64,000 bases of DNA from NCBI RefSeq assembly GCF_015832195.1, contig NC_052027.1:19628688-19692687 (forward strand). The letters run 5' to 3'. The position numbers and the translations under genes were made by a program. The notes beneath the pieces are model-generated. The model searched no databases and was not told where the DNA came from. It was given only the letters and a program-made list of their open reading frames with translations. Every line of letters begins with the position of its first letter. The first letter of the stretch is position 1. Positions 27,093-36,725 of this stretch are shown here, piece by piece. The DNA is from Motacilla alba alba. Its lineage: Eukaryota > Chordata > Aves > Passeriformes > Motacillidae.

Positions 27093-27332
27093 CACAGAAT
27101 CATTTAGGTTGGAAAAGCCCTCAAAGATCATCAAGCCCAACCATTCCTCAGCACTGCCAAGGCCACCACTGATCCATGTCCCCAAATGCCACATCCAAAC
27201 ATCTAAATCCATCCATGGATGGGGGCTCCACCACTGCCCTGGCAGCCTGTTCCAACCCCTTCAGTGAAGAAATGTTTCCTGATATCCAACCTAAAACCTC
27301 CCCTGGCACAGCCTGAGGCCATTCCTGAGGAA
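27093..27332 (-). mobile_element. CR1 LINE fragment, minus strand
   Basis: Starts CACAGAATCATTTAGGTTGG, then AAGATCATCAAGCCCAACCA, CAGCACTGCCAAGGCCACCA, GAAGAAATGTTTCCTGATAT and CACAGCCTGAGGCCATTCCT. This is a different CR1 subfamily from the copies with a CCCAGACTGG end. It is the same type as the copy at 32.03 kb, with which it shares most blocks. Confidence 0.94.
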
Positions 27333-28900
27333 CGGGAGGTTTTTAATCTATTTTCTAATTTTCACATTGGAAACAAAGCTGCTGCAAGCAAAGACACCAC
27401 AAGGGACATAAATCACTCTAAGTATTTAACAATGCTGGAGCTGAGGTTCCTTTACAAGTTGGAGGTGGTGTGTTACTTTTAAATGCTATTAATAGAAGGC
27501 AGGGCTCAATTTGGAGTCTCACACTCCATTACTCTCCCCGCTCTGGAGATCCACTCCTGCTTGGCAGCAGGGCCTGCAGGAGGATAACCAGAGCTTGGTG
27601 GGTACAAGCAGGGAGAGGAGCCCAGAGCAAAGCAGCACCCAGGACAATGAATCTGGTTTGGATTTGGATAAAGCTGCGTGCCCTGGATGGCAGCATCCCC
27701 TCACCCACGGTGTGTGAGGTGATCAATGCTCCCCCTGTGCCCAGGCCCAGCCTAAGTGAGCTCAGCACAACATCCCTGCCACAGGAAAGCTGCCCTGCTG
27801 CAGCCCTCAAGGGGGAGGAACATGATTTGCCTGGATTTTTGAAGCTTTACCACAATGAAATGGTCCCAAACCAGGTTTTGACAGCGTTTCTGTCCTGATG
27901 TATGTTACATTTGTAGGTCATTTGACAAAAGGAAAATGTGACTGCTGGAGCCAGCCTGGTTTGGGTTGTCAGTGCAGTCCCAGACCTATTTTTAACTTAG
28001 GTAGCACTCCCCTTATACAATAGCTATTACCAATTAAGGATTGCTAGGAGTCATACAAATAGATGGAGTTTAATTTTTTCTCTGAAAAAACATTCTGGCT
28101 TTTTGGACTACTTGGGGCATCTTTAACTCTTCAACCTGCAACAAGCCAACATTTTGACTAAGGAGGGTTTAACAAAATATCTTCACCGCTATTTTCTTCC
28201 CAGCCTACGCTGCATTCTCTTCTATTCCCTTTGAAACCTCCCTTGCTGATTTTTCACAAACATTCCTAAGGAAATGCAAACCCTGGTGTTTCCTGGGAGC
28301 TGACAGCAGTGACAGGCACATGCCAGTCCTGCTGGGGAACAAAGCCAGTCTGGCCTTGGCATTTTGGTAAAGGGCATCTCCCCTCACCCCCAAAGGCTGG
28401 AGAGTTTGGGATCATTGGAAGAGCCCCTCCAGCACCCTCCAGGCTGCAGCTTCTGAGAGACTCCTGGGACGTCTCCAGGCCACCACCAGGCTCCCTGTGC
28501 TGTGACTCAGACTTGGACAACGATCAAAGGGAACTCAAAGCTTCCAATTCCCCTCTGCAGGGCATGGAGCCAGAGGCACAATTAAAATGTGACGACTCCA
28601 GGGGCTGCCCATCAGCTGCATCCAAATACAGGAGAGACTGGAGAGGGAAAGACAAGCCTGGCAAACTCTGAGTGCTCCAGAGATCCAGCCAAAGGACAGG
28701 AACCCCCAGCACAGGCATCCCAGTTCCAAAAAAATCCCCACATCAGCCTTCAAAGCTGTCTGTGGAAGGTTAAAATCTGTGCAAGAGTGAGGAAGGGAGA
28801 ACCTGAGGGCTCACAGATGGTTCATGGGTGAGAGGGAAGGGGGTGAAAAAATGGAAAGTTTTAGGAAGCCTGGAGAATTGATGTCATGAGGACTGCAGAG
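27333..28900. other. Unique non-coding sequence
   Basis: No transposon is recognised beyond the CR1 to the left. Frames of 142 codons (27470-27898, plus) and 120 codons (28309-28671, plus) are unrecognised and each has shadows on the minus strand. Confidence 0.5.
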
Positions 28901-29040
28901 AGGCAGGGGAAAGGTGGGGAAAGGTGGGGAAAGGTGGGGAAAGGTGGGGAAAGGTGGGGAAAGGTGGGGAAAGGTGGGGAAAGGTGGGGAAAGGTGGGGA
29001 AAGGTGGGGAAAGGTGGAGGAAAGGTGGAGGAAAGGCAAG
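28901..29040 (+). repeat. 10-bp purine-rich minisatellite (AAGGTGGGGA)n
   Basis: Ten perfect consecutive copies of AAGGTGGGGA fill 28911-29010. They are preceded by a diverged unit, AGGCAGGGGA, and followed by AAGGTGGAGG-type variants. A purine-rich shoulder runs on to about 29085. Regularly spaced GGGG runs give the plus strand G-quadruplex potential. Because 10 is not a multiple of 3, all three frames read a 30-bp (ten-residue) repeat. These GKGGERW and PPFPTFPHLS frames are artefacts. Confidence 0.97.
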
Positions 29041-29085
29041 AAGGGAAAAAGCAGGGGAGAGGTGGGAAAAGGGAGGGGAAAAGGG

Positions 29086-32032
29086 AGGCACCCACACAAG
29101 GAACTGTCAGGTCTGAAACCCAGTTTAACCCAGTTCCAGCACTGGTCCAGGGAGGCATCACAGCCCAACAGATTGGCGCAGGGTTTGGCTCAGCCGTGCC
29201 CAAATCCCACGGTTTACCTCGGTGAAAGCAAAGGTGTACCAGGCAAACCAGAAGTGTGGATTTCAGGCATGTGAGCAATGAACACCTGCACACAGACTCT
29301 TTCAGACAGAGAGAACCATTAATGACATGGCAAGGAAGGCTTCCACCAGATTAGCAGGTATTTGGTGTATTTTCATTTAAATTTGTCAACTTGGAATCAC
29401 TTCCCCGAGCACAGAGAAATCCTCTGATGGCTTTTAAGGCATTTTTGCTACTTTGTGTGTTTATTTGAGGGTTTGCTCCTGATAATTTTTCTGCTGACTG
29501 TGGGAATACTGCAATGTGTGCTGTTTGCAGGCTGTGCTTGCAGAGGGGGTGTATTTGGGAGGTGGGGGAAGCTCTCAGCTGCTCTGCAGCTGCAGCAGCC
29601 TGGCCAAAGGATCCTCTGGAGAGGGAGCTGCTCCAGGGGCACATGACTCAGCCCTGCTCTGGATGAAGTCACTGTCGAGTGAAAGCAAACTCTGTTTGTT
29701 ACTACCAACATATATGGTGAACTCCAAATGCAAGTTCAAGGCAGAGCTCCAGTAATTCTCCCCACCCACTTTGCTTTTGTTTTGTTTGAGATGCTGCAAA
29801 GGAGCTCAGAGATGCACAAACCCAGTGACATCACTGCCCAGCACTGTGCAAAAGCACTTCCCTGCCTTCATGAACCAGAACTTCAAGGATTTTTCCCCTT
29901 ACTCCTGTTCCTGGGGTCTGTAATTAGTATGCAGCCATCACCTCCAGGAATGTGGGATTATAGGATTGTATACAAGTTTTCCTCCCTTCATTAAAACTGT
30001 TTTTAAATAATGAATTTAATTATGTAGTGACCCATGGCCAGGGAGTTCTTTACACCTTTTTTTTATGCTGCTCTCCCCTTAAAGGGAGCAGCAGCACGCT
30101 CTGTGCCAGTTACCCAGCACATCTGAAGCCACCTCACACAACCCCAGAGCAGAGTCCACGCTGGCAACACCAGGAATGAGGAACAAAGCCTCTCAAAGCA
30201 CATTCTTTTTAACAAAGAGTAAACCCAAAGGACAGCCCTGACACAGATCATTTCAAGCCCATGTGCTGCCTTTGAAACAGCATCTAAATTAAGGCTGGCA
30301 ATTCCTTTCATGGCTTCAAATGCTACACATTTTTCTAGGATAAGAGAGTGGGAGAGAGGATGAGCACAGAGCTGCAGGTGCCCTGCAGAGTGCAATATCA
30401 GAGTGGCTTCAAGTAGCTTCTGACACTCAGACACTGATATTCCAGGGTGGCAGCAGTAAGCTGCTCCTAACAAGCCAATTCATGAAAGCATTTTCATTTT
30501 TAATCAACACTGAAACATCCTCATGGGAATGAATCATACACCAAAATACAGACCTATTTTGCCCAGAGATGGGCTCAAGCACATGAATCACCCTATCCTG
30601 AAGCAGGGTGCTGGAACTGTGAGTCCCAGCTGAAGGGTGACAGAAAAAATTCCAGCTAATCCTTGGCTTCAAAGAGGCAGCCACCTCTCACTTTGCTTAT
30701 TTCACTGGCGTGGCTCATTACAAAGGGCCCTAAATGCTCTGGAAGGGACTTGTGCCTCCTTTAGAGAGACCAAACCAATGAAAGAAAAATTGAAAATTAC
30801 AAGAAATAATTTAAAACCAGTTTTGTTTGCCAAACAAGGCATTCCAACAAAACAGCCTTTACAAACTTGGCACTTGCTTTATGTTTTTTGAAATCCTCTT
30901 GTTTTAGCCAGAAGAGACAAGACATTCTGGGAGGGAAAATCTGCAGATTACAGCTGCCCTCGGTGCCAGTCACACATTTACTCACCTTCTGCTTGATCTT
31001 TAATGCAACGCTAATGGTAACAATTTCTAGCCTGGGCTATTACCCACCAGCTGGCAGCAGCACAGCATGGAGCTTTCCCCCCTGGCCAAGGAAAATCTTC
31101 ACTTTCACATGCTAAACCTGGAATCACATGGGTTTATAATAATCCTGGAAGTAAAGCATGAGACGTTCATCCTGCCAAGCCCACAGGAACCTGACATGAT
31201 TCGCTCATCTTACACTTTAATCTGCCACAGAAACACATCTCAGCACCCTCAGTGTTTGTATTTAGAGGGTACCAAAAGCATCCCTCAAGTGAGGGGTTCT
31301 GACCAAAACGCACTCAGTATTACTGGCAACTGAAGAGCACTGAAATCTCATTTTCATCAATCACTGAATTACCAAACATTTCCTGGAGCAGGTTTCTACC
31401 CCAGTCCCCCGAGTTTGCTTTGTGCAATTTGCTGACATTTGGATAAATCAGGCTGCTGGTTTACAAACACATTTCTGGAGGCACAAGCACTGCTACCTTG
31501 CAGTAACGTTGTTTTGTGAACATACATGGGATGGGCGAAGTCCTGGTTACTGCAGGTAAATTCAAGGAACAGACTGAAAGTGTGGTTGGTGAATTTCTCC
31601 CAATTTTCCCTTACCCTGGCTGTGCTAAGAGAACAAACTCCAGAGAAGCTCCCTCCATACACGTGGCGTCTGCCCTTACCTGGCATTTCTTTAAGAGTGC
31701 CACATGCCCAGCTTGCTATTTTGGAGCTGGATTTTTTACCCTGTATACATAAATAAACTTGAAAACCTGTCCTAGTTCTCCTTTCTCCCACCACCCAGGC
31801 TCAGTGTTTGCTTGCAGTGCCCCAGCTGGCACTGCAGCCACAGCCAGGGAGGGGGAATGGCTCATTTTCCTTGTCCCAGCCCCACAGCTCTGGGCAGTGG
31901 GGCCACCACAAACCCCAACACACCCTGTACAGAATTCTCTTCAAGCCCATGGATTTACTTTCCCTGGAAGTGCACAACAGAGCAAGATAAAATTATACCA
32001 AAAATCAGAATTGTCCAGGCCAGGCAGCAGAC
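29086..32032. other. Unique non-coding sequence
   Basis: No transposon or gene recognised. The minus-strand 136-codon frame at 30063-30473 and the plus-strand frames at 31516-31756 show no domain. The 241-codon plus frame at 31759-32484 owes its right half to antisense CR1. Confidence 0.5.
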
Positions 32033-32480
32033 CAGAATCACTGAATTCTGGCTGGAAAAGCCCTTGGAGATCATCAAGCCCAACCATTCCCTCAGCACTG
32101 CCAAGGCCACCCCTGAGCCATGTCCCCAGGTGCCACATCTGTGTGTTTTCTGAACATTTCCAGTCATGGGACTCCACCACTGCCCTGGGCAGCCCAGTGC
32201 TTGACGACCCCTTCCATGAGGAAATTCTTCCTAATATCCTTCCTAATATCCATCCTGGACTTTCCCCTGCACAGCCTGAGGCCGTTCCCTCTCCTCCTGT
32301 CCCTGTTCCCTGGGAGCAGAGCCCGACCCCCTACCCCGGCTGTCCCCTCCTGTCAGGAGTAGTGCAGAGCCAGAAGCTCCCCCCTGAGCCTCCTTTTCTC
32401 CAGGCTGAGCCCCTTTCCCAGCTCCCTCAGCTTCTCCTGGTGCTCCAGACCCTTCCACAGCTTCATTCCCTTCTCTGGAC
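32033..32480 (-). mobile_element. CR1 LINE fragment, minus strand (longest copy)
   Basis: About 450 bases. It runs from CAGAATCACTGAATTCTGGC through GAGATCATCAAGCCCAACCA, the CCACTGCCCTGGGCAGCCCA block, CCTCTCCTCCTGTCCCTGTT and TTCTCCAGGCTGAGCCCCTT to CTTCATTCCCTTCTCTGGAC. The last block is the region just inside the CR1 ORF2 3' end and 3' UTR. A small internal duplication, CCTTCCTAATAT, occurs near 32230-32250. The copy is dead: no reverse-transcriptase domain is present. Confidence 0.95.
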
Positions 32481-33640
32481 ATGAACCCACAAGAATTCCC
32501 TGAATAATAAAAGCTGGAAAACACAGTTGGACATCCCACCATGGAGCAGCAAGTCACAGCTTCCAAAGCAACCAGGAACATTTTCCACAGCTCTGAGCAG
32601 TGACTGCAACTGAAAATCAGAGTCAGGCAGTGCACAGAAGGGAAGAGCACGGTCACTCCATGGAAATGTTACCGAGTCCTGTTTTTGTTATCTGTTACCT
32701 CATTTTATACACAGAAATAGGAAATATATACACGGGGCACACACAGATCCTGCCCACTGCCCCTGGGCTCTTTTCCAAGAGCATTTTAAACTATTTACAA
32801 TCACTAATAAAAAGTAATTGAAAGTCTCCAGAAAGTTTTTTTTCTTTCAGAAAGTTTTTTTTCTTTCTTTTTCAGATGAAGTTCCTTGCATTTGAAGTTT
32901 GTTATTCTGCAGCACCTGCTTTTCACACTTGTTTGTGCTTTAACCAACAAATTATTTTGATTCAAATGTGAGGAAGTCACAACTTTCCTTCAATTTTCTT
33001 TTCTTCTCAAAAAGATGAGAACAAAGTGCCTCTCTGGGATAGTGAAGTGCTGAAGGCCTGGTTTTAGTGCTGCCCATGAAGACAGAAGATTCAAGCACAT
33101 CCAGGCTATGATGGCAAGTAAATTAATTCTCTGGAAGGAAATAAATGGGAAGCCCTATTGCAAGGATTTCCATTAGGAGATGTAGAATAACTCTCCAGTA
33201 ATTCATTTGCCACAAAGCTGGTATTTCGCCAGGAACCCAAGACAGAAAGCTTGAGTTCAGTATTTATTTGTGTCAAAACAGTCTGGCTCCATTTCTATTA
33301 TTTTATATGGTCTCTCAGCAAGGAAAACATCACAATGGGCTGGGACTAGGTTGGGAATTTTTTGGCTTGGCAGTGGAATCTGTGAAAAACTTCAAGGAGA
33401 GGAGAATAGAGAATAAAGCTATCTTTTGAAACTTCACGAGCCAATGGCCACAGATGAGGGTCCCGTGTTACTCAATTCAGAAAGTGCAGGGCACCCCTGA
33501 AACCTTGAAAAAGATTGGAACAGTTCCCTTTTCCAGCCTTCAGTTGCTGCATGAAAAATTCAGCTGCAATTAGCATTTAGTAAAAAGCACTTTCTGTAGG
33601 CTGACAATAGGTAGCCAGGGCAGAAAGTGTACGTAAGGAG
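32481..33640. other. Unique non-coding sequence with a 19-bp duplication
   Basis: Apart from the duplication at 32831-32868, nothing is recognised. Confidence 0.5.
32831..32868 (+). repeat. 19-bp tandem duplication ending in a polypyrimidine-AG
   Basis: GAAAGTTTTTTTTCTTTCA occurs twice with a 19-base period and is followed by CTTTTTCAG at 32866-32874. The right end therefore has the shape of a 3' splice site, but no open exon of note follows. Confidence 0.85.
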
Positions 33641-33700
33641 AACGGAATCCTGTTTTAGAGAATCGCATGGGTTTTGTTCACAGCAAAGGGATCCCCACTT
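33641..33700. repeat. Segment shared with 62.2 kb (unknown dispersed repeat)
   Basis: Positions 33677-33697 are identical over 21 bases to 62226-62246. The shared part includes CACAGCAAAGGGATCCCC. The flanks also align loosely through AATCCTGTT..AGAG about 30 bases upstream. This suggests a shared old repeat of unknown family, or a local duplication. Confidence 0.6.
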
Positions 33701-33839
33701 TCCCCCCATCAAATTCAAACCCATCCAATTCCCTCTGCTCAGCAGCATAAATCAGGAGCAAGGAAAACGAAGTGTAGATTAAAAAGCATCAGGGTAAGTT
33801 CAGGGACATGTTAAATGGAATTGCTTATTTTGCTGTTCC

Positions 33840-34110
33840 ATTAAATAGGCAAGCTCAATGCATCTGACACCCAGACCTATTCTTTAGGATCACCATTCAC
33901 CATCAATCATTTAAGCTGGGTGTCAGACCTGTCTAAGTGAAGTGCCCACTGCTCTGAAATGACTCCGATGTGCACTTTGTGCTGGGAGGGAGAGGAAAGA
34001 TGAACTATTATATTGCTAAATATCTCAGGGAAATAAAGGGTCTTCTCTGTGTTCCATAAATTCCCGTGACATTTCAATTAATCTGCCTCTGTCATGTACA
34101 GTGTGGACAC
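33840..34110. other. Candidate conserved non-coding block
   Basis: AT-biased single-copy sequence with CATTTAAGC, TTTCAATTAATC and a few retained CpGs. It lies a few hundred bases from the CpG-rich promoter-like block. It has no transposon or coding signal. Conservation is only inferred. Confidence 0.2.
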
Positions 34111-34423
34111 TCCAGCACGAGCCACTGTGCCTAAAGATAAAACAGCAGGGAAGAAAAAGTCCTGAGTCTTAGGTGATGTGACCGAAAGTAGAGGTTAAAA
34201 CCAAACAGCACCCTCACATCTGCATGCACAGAGACAACAGCAGCTGATAATTACAGCAATAAAAAAAAAAATTAAAAGAAAGAAGCAGCTTTACAATCTT
34301 TGTCACAAGTTCTCATTAATTGCCTACCACTCCCTTCTCCCTTCTCCCAGGGAGCACAACAGCGAGGAAAAACCCTGGTGGCATCATGTGCTGAAGAGCA
34401 TTGCAGAGTTAACGTTTTCTTAC

Positions 34424-34500
34424 CTTTTATAGAAACCATGGAGAGGCTGGAGACATAAAAACTGCCAGTAATCCAAGCAGAAGGCCTTTAACTTCAGCAT
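34424..34500 (-). CDS. Putative first coding exon (or short upstream ORF), unrecognised
   Basis: On the minus strand an ATG at 34500-34498 has A at -3 and opens a frame beginning MLKLKAFCLDYWQFL. It runs 25 codons plus two bases to AAAAG|GTAAGA, a strong 5' splice-site match (GT at 34423-34422). Read without splicing, the frame stops immediately inside the intron as a 26-residue ORF. The nearest in-frame stop upstream is about 20 codons away, in the CpG-rich block. I recognise no protein family. The alternatives are a 5' UTR exon with a short upstream ORF, or chance. The same bases (34424-34431) spell TATAAAAG on the minus strand, so they could instead be a TATA box. No downstream exon was found in the window, so if this is real the first intron would run beyond position 1 or to an exon I failed to see. 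Confidence 0.3.
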
Positions 34501-34800
34501 TTTCCAGCACTCCTGCCGCCGCCACCGTGGTCCGCAGCGGGCTTTTAGCGACACAAGACTTTTTTGTTAGGGTTTGAATGACTCAAGCACGGTGCAGCAG
34601 CCGGGTGTCCCTGCGGCTGCATGCCGGGGCTGTGGCATCGCCCGCAGCCGGGGCAGCCCCGCAGCGGCTCAGCACCTGCAGCCCCCGTGCCCTGCTCGTA
34701 CAAAGAGGCGAGCGCACAAAGGACACCAATTCATGGGCGCTCTTGGATCCCGCTCGCCGTTTGTCTCTCCCACAGCCCCTAGTCCTACCGGGATCACTGG
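34500..34800. promoter_or_regulatory. CpG-rich block, left part (promoter-like)
   Basis: CpGs are dense (GCCGCCGCCACCG, GGTCCGCAGCGG, CATCGCCCGCAGCCGG, CCCGCTCGCCG), in sharp contrast to the CpG-poor flanks. In birds unmethylated CpG-dense blocks usually mark transcription starts. The minus-strand exon candidate lies directly at its left edge, which would fit leftward transcription. Another donor-like site on the minus strand, GAG|GTAATC, is at about 34953. Confidence 0.5.
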
Positions 34801-35054
34801 TGTCACACAGAAATCCCACTTCTCCCTTCGGCTGTTTTAGGCCGTTCTGAGAGCCCCCGGACTAACAGCGTGGAAAAATCCCAGCTGCGGGCTTTGATGG
34901 ACCCTTAGAAAGCATCCTTAGAGCTCCCAGAACTTCGGAAAATGCAGGCGATTACCTCGATGGGCTCTGACACCACTGCCCGGTACCCGGAGCAGAGCTG
35001 TGATCTCAGCACACGGGGCTGCAGGCGTTTGCCCTTTTCCTTGTTTTTTCCCTT

Positions 35055-35065
35055 CCCCCCCCCCC
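35055..35065. repeat. C11 homopolymer
   Basis: Uninterrupted run of 11 C between the two parts of the CpG-rich region. It is prone to sequencing length error and to i-motif or G-quadruplex structure. Confidence 0.9.
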
Positions 35066-35137
35066 GTTAATCAGCTCCTCCTGTACCAGCACATCAGCTC
35101 CATTGTCTGCGGCACCTCGGGAGCCGGGGGCTTCTCG

Positions 35138-35217
35138 TGAGGGGAGGGGAAAGGAGCGGAAAAAAGCAAAGAAGAGAGGAGAAAAAAAAAAAAAAAAGAA
35201 AAAGAAAAAAAAGAAGG
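35138..35217. repeat. Polypurine tract with A16
   Basis: About 80 bases that are almost wholly A and G on the plus strand (GAGGGGAGGGGAAAGGAG..., then A16 at 35182-35197 and AAAGAAAAAAAAGAAGG). It has triplex (H-DNA) potential and sits within the CpG-rich region. The K-rich open frame across it is an artefact. Confidence 0.9.
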
Positions 35218-35229
35218 CAGGCAGGAGCT

Positions 35230-35590
35230 CAGACCCTCCCGCTCGCACACCAGATTGTGCTTATCTGGTTCCCAACGCGCTTTGCCAGGGAGCGCAGGGG
35301 GAGGGTGAACCAACCCCGAACCGCGGGGCGGCAGCGGGACAGCCCCCGGGGCACGGGCACGGACGGACGGACAGACAGAAGGACAAACGGACAGTGAGCC
35401 AGCTGGACAGACAGGCAGCCTGCCGGCGGGGACGGACAGCCCCTCTGGGGAATCCCGGCGGAGCATCCCGGCAGCCGCAGCCGCTCCGGAGCCACCCCCG
35501 AGCCGCAGGCTGGGAGCTGCCCGCGCTGGGCACGGCAGAACAGCAGCGTTTGCTATCGAAACCTCTGCCGGGCACCATAAAGCCGGGTTG
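35230..35590. promoter_or_regulatory. CpG-rich block, right part (CpG island core)
   Basis: This is the densest CpG content in the window. It has a GC box GGGGCGG at 35325-35331, a GGAC/ACAG tandem at 35351-35418 and repeated CCGCCG/CCGG words. It lies between the polypurine tract and a return to ordinary sequence at about 35590. Donor-like sites flank it on both strands: minus CATG|GTAAGA (GT at 35641-35640) and plus ACGG|GTGAGA (GT at 35720-35721). A bidirectional CpG-island promoter is the simplest reading. No transcript start can be fixed. Confidence 0.5.
35351..35418. repeat. GGAC/ACAG short tandem tract
   Basis: Imperfect tetranucleotide repeat (CACGGACGGACGGACAGACA, later GGACAGACAGGCAG) within the CpG island core. 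It produces the PSVCPSV-type minus-strand frame, which should not be taken as protein. Confidence 0.85.
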
Positions 35591-35753
35591 CTTTTGTTCT
35601 GAGATGACAGGAGCACAAATCTTAAAAAATTTCTCTCTTACCATGGCCCAATTCTACCAATTCCCTCCCCTCCCCTCCTCCTCCTTCCTTCCTCGCTGTC
35701 CCAACGTGAACTGCCACGGGTGAGAATCCTGGACTGGAATCACACAGGGCAGG

Positions 35754-35962
35754 GTTAGATTAGAGATTAGGTGGGAATTCCTCCCTGGGAGGGTGGGGAG
35801 GCCCTGGCACAGGATGCCCAGAGAAGCTGTGGCTGCCTTTGGATCCTCGAAGTGTCCAAGGCCAGGCTGGACATGACTTGGAGCCACCTGGAATAGTGGA
35901 AGGTCGCTTTAAGGGCTGGGCTTTAAGGTGCTCCCAATTCAAATCAGTTTGGGATTCTATAA
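35754..35962 (+). mobile_element. CR1 LINE fragment (3' end), plus strand
   Basis: Sense-order CR1 blocks: GTTAGATTAGAGATTAGGTG, GGGAGGGTGGGGAGGCCCTG, GATGCCCAGAGAAGCTGTGG, ATCCTCGAAGTGTCCAAGGC and TAGTGGAAGGT. The copy ends at GGGATTCTATAA, the usual CR1 3' terminus. It starts just outside the CpG-rich block and abuts an oppositely oriented CR1. Confidence 0.94.
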
Positions 35963-36244
35963 ACCTCCTGGGATAGAAGAGATCCGCAAGGATCATTGAT
36001 CCAGCTCCTGGCTCTGCACAGACACCCCAAAAATCCCACCCTGGGCACCCCTGGCAGTGCTGTTCTGGAGCTCTGGCAGCCTCGGGGCCGTGCCCATTCC
36101 CTGGGGAGCCTGGGCAGTGCCCAGCACCCTCTGGGGGAAGAACCTTTCCCTGATCTCCAGCCTAACCCTCCCCTGATGGAGCTCCCTGGGTGCAGTCCCC
36201 CGTCAGAGAACAGAGATCTGCGCCCATCCCTCCCCTTCTCCAGG
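35963..36244 (-). mobile_element. CR1 LINE fragment (3' end), minus strand
   Basis: Reads CCTCCTGGGATAGAAGAGAT, CAAGGATCATTGATCCAGCT, GGAGCTCTGGCAGCCTCGGG, CATTCCCTGGGGAGCCTGGG, GAAGAACCTTTCCCTGATCT and CAGAGAACAGAGATCTGCGC. This is a distinct CR1 subfamily in reverse orientation. Its 3' end touches the 3' end of the plus-strand copy, giving a tail-to-tail pair. The 150-codon plus frame over it is antisense CR1. Confidence 0.93.
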
Positions 36245-36336
36245 CTCACAGGATACTCTGAGTTAACAACAGCACAGAACTGCTCCATTGCAACACACAG
36301 GACTGGCACACAAGAACTTCAACAGCAATTTATCTT

Positions 36337-36350
36337 AAAAAAAAAAAAAA
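36337..36350. repeat. A14 homopolymer
   Basis: Fourteen A in a row (36337-36350), followed by TTAAATTG. It lies about 90 bases right of the CR1 pair and is not clearly part of it. Confidence 0.9.
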
Positions 36351-36544
36351 TTAAATTGTTGCTTTCGTTAAATAAGAAGTGTCCCGAGGGAGACCAATGC
36401 TTGTGTGCCGTTTGCTGTAAGTTTACTCTTCCAGCAATTACAATTTAGCTGTTTCTGATTCTGTTTCATTTCTGAAAATCCCTCACAGGAAACATCTAGG
36501 CTACAGCCTGCACTGCTGTCAAACAGGTATAGAGGGACTTGAGA

Positions 36545-36725
36545 GTTCAACAGTCACAACAACAAAACCAAAGGCAAAAGCTAACGAAATGCTTCAAAAC
36601 CACTCTGGCACTTGGACAAGCATTTAAAACACAACCAACAACCAATGAACCAACCAAAAACCAAAACAAACCATAAAACACCCCCACAATCCCATCACCA
36701 AAATGCCACAAGAATTTTAACACTG
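36545..36725. repeat. A/C-rich low-complexity tract
   Basis: Strand-asymmetric AACCAACAACCAAT and CCAACCAAAAACCAAAAC words, densest at 36628-36680, similar to the tract at 23.94 kb. Confidence 0.75.

Noticed and set aside
28901..29040. CRISPR-like array
   Set aside because: Units are contiguous without spacers, and the surrounding DNA is vertebrate. It is a minisatellite.
28861..29293. Open frames with GKGGERW or PPFPTFPHLS repeats, as a repeat protein
   Set aside because: They are translations of the 10-bp minisatellite in several frames on both strands, with no plausible exon context.
31759..32484. 241-codon plus-strand protein
   Set aside because: The right-hand two thirds is antisense to a CR1 fragment and the left part has no recognised domain.
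35071..35616. 181-codon minus-strand protein rich in PSVCPSV and poly-F
   Set aside because: It is the same tracts read from the other strand. No conserved domain is seen.
35103..35723. 206-codon plus-strand protein beginning MSAAPREPG
   Set aside because: It crosses the polypurine/A16 tract (poly-K) and the GGAC tandem inside the CpG island. Composition explains the openness. A 5' UTR is more likely if it is transcribed.
35996..36448. 150-codon plus-strand frame
   Set aside because: It lies over a minus-strand CR1 and is an antisense frame.
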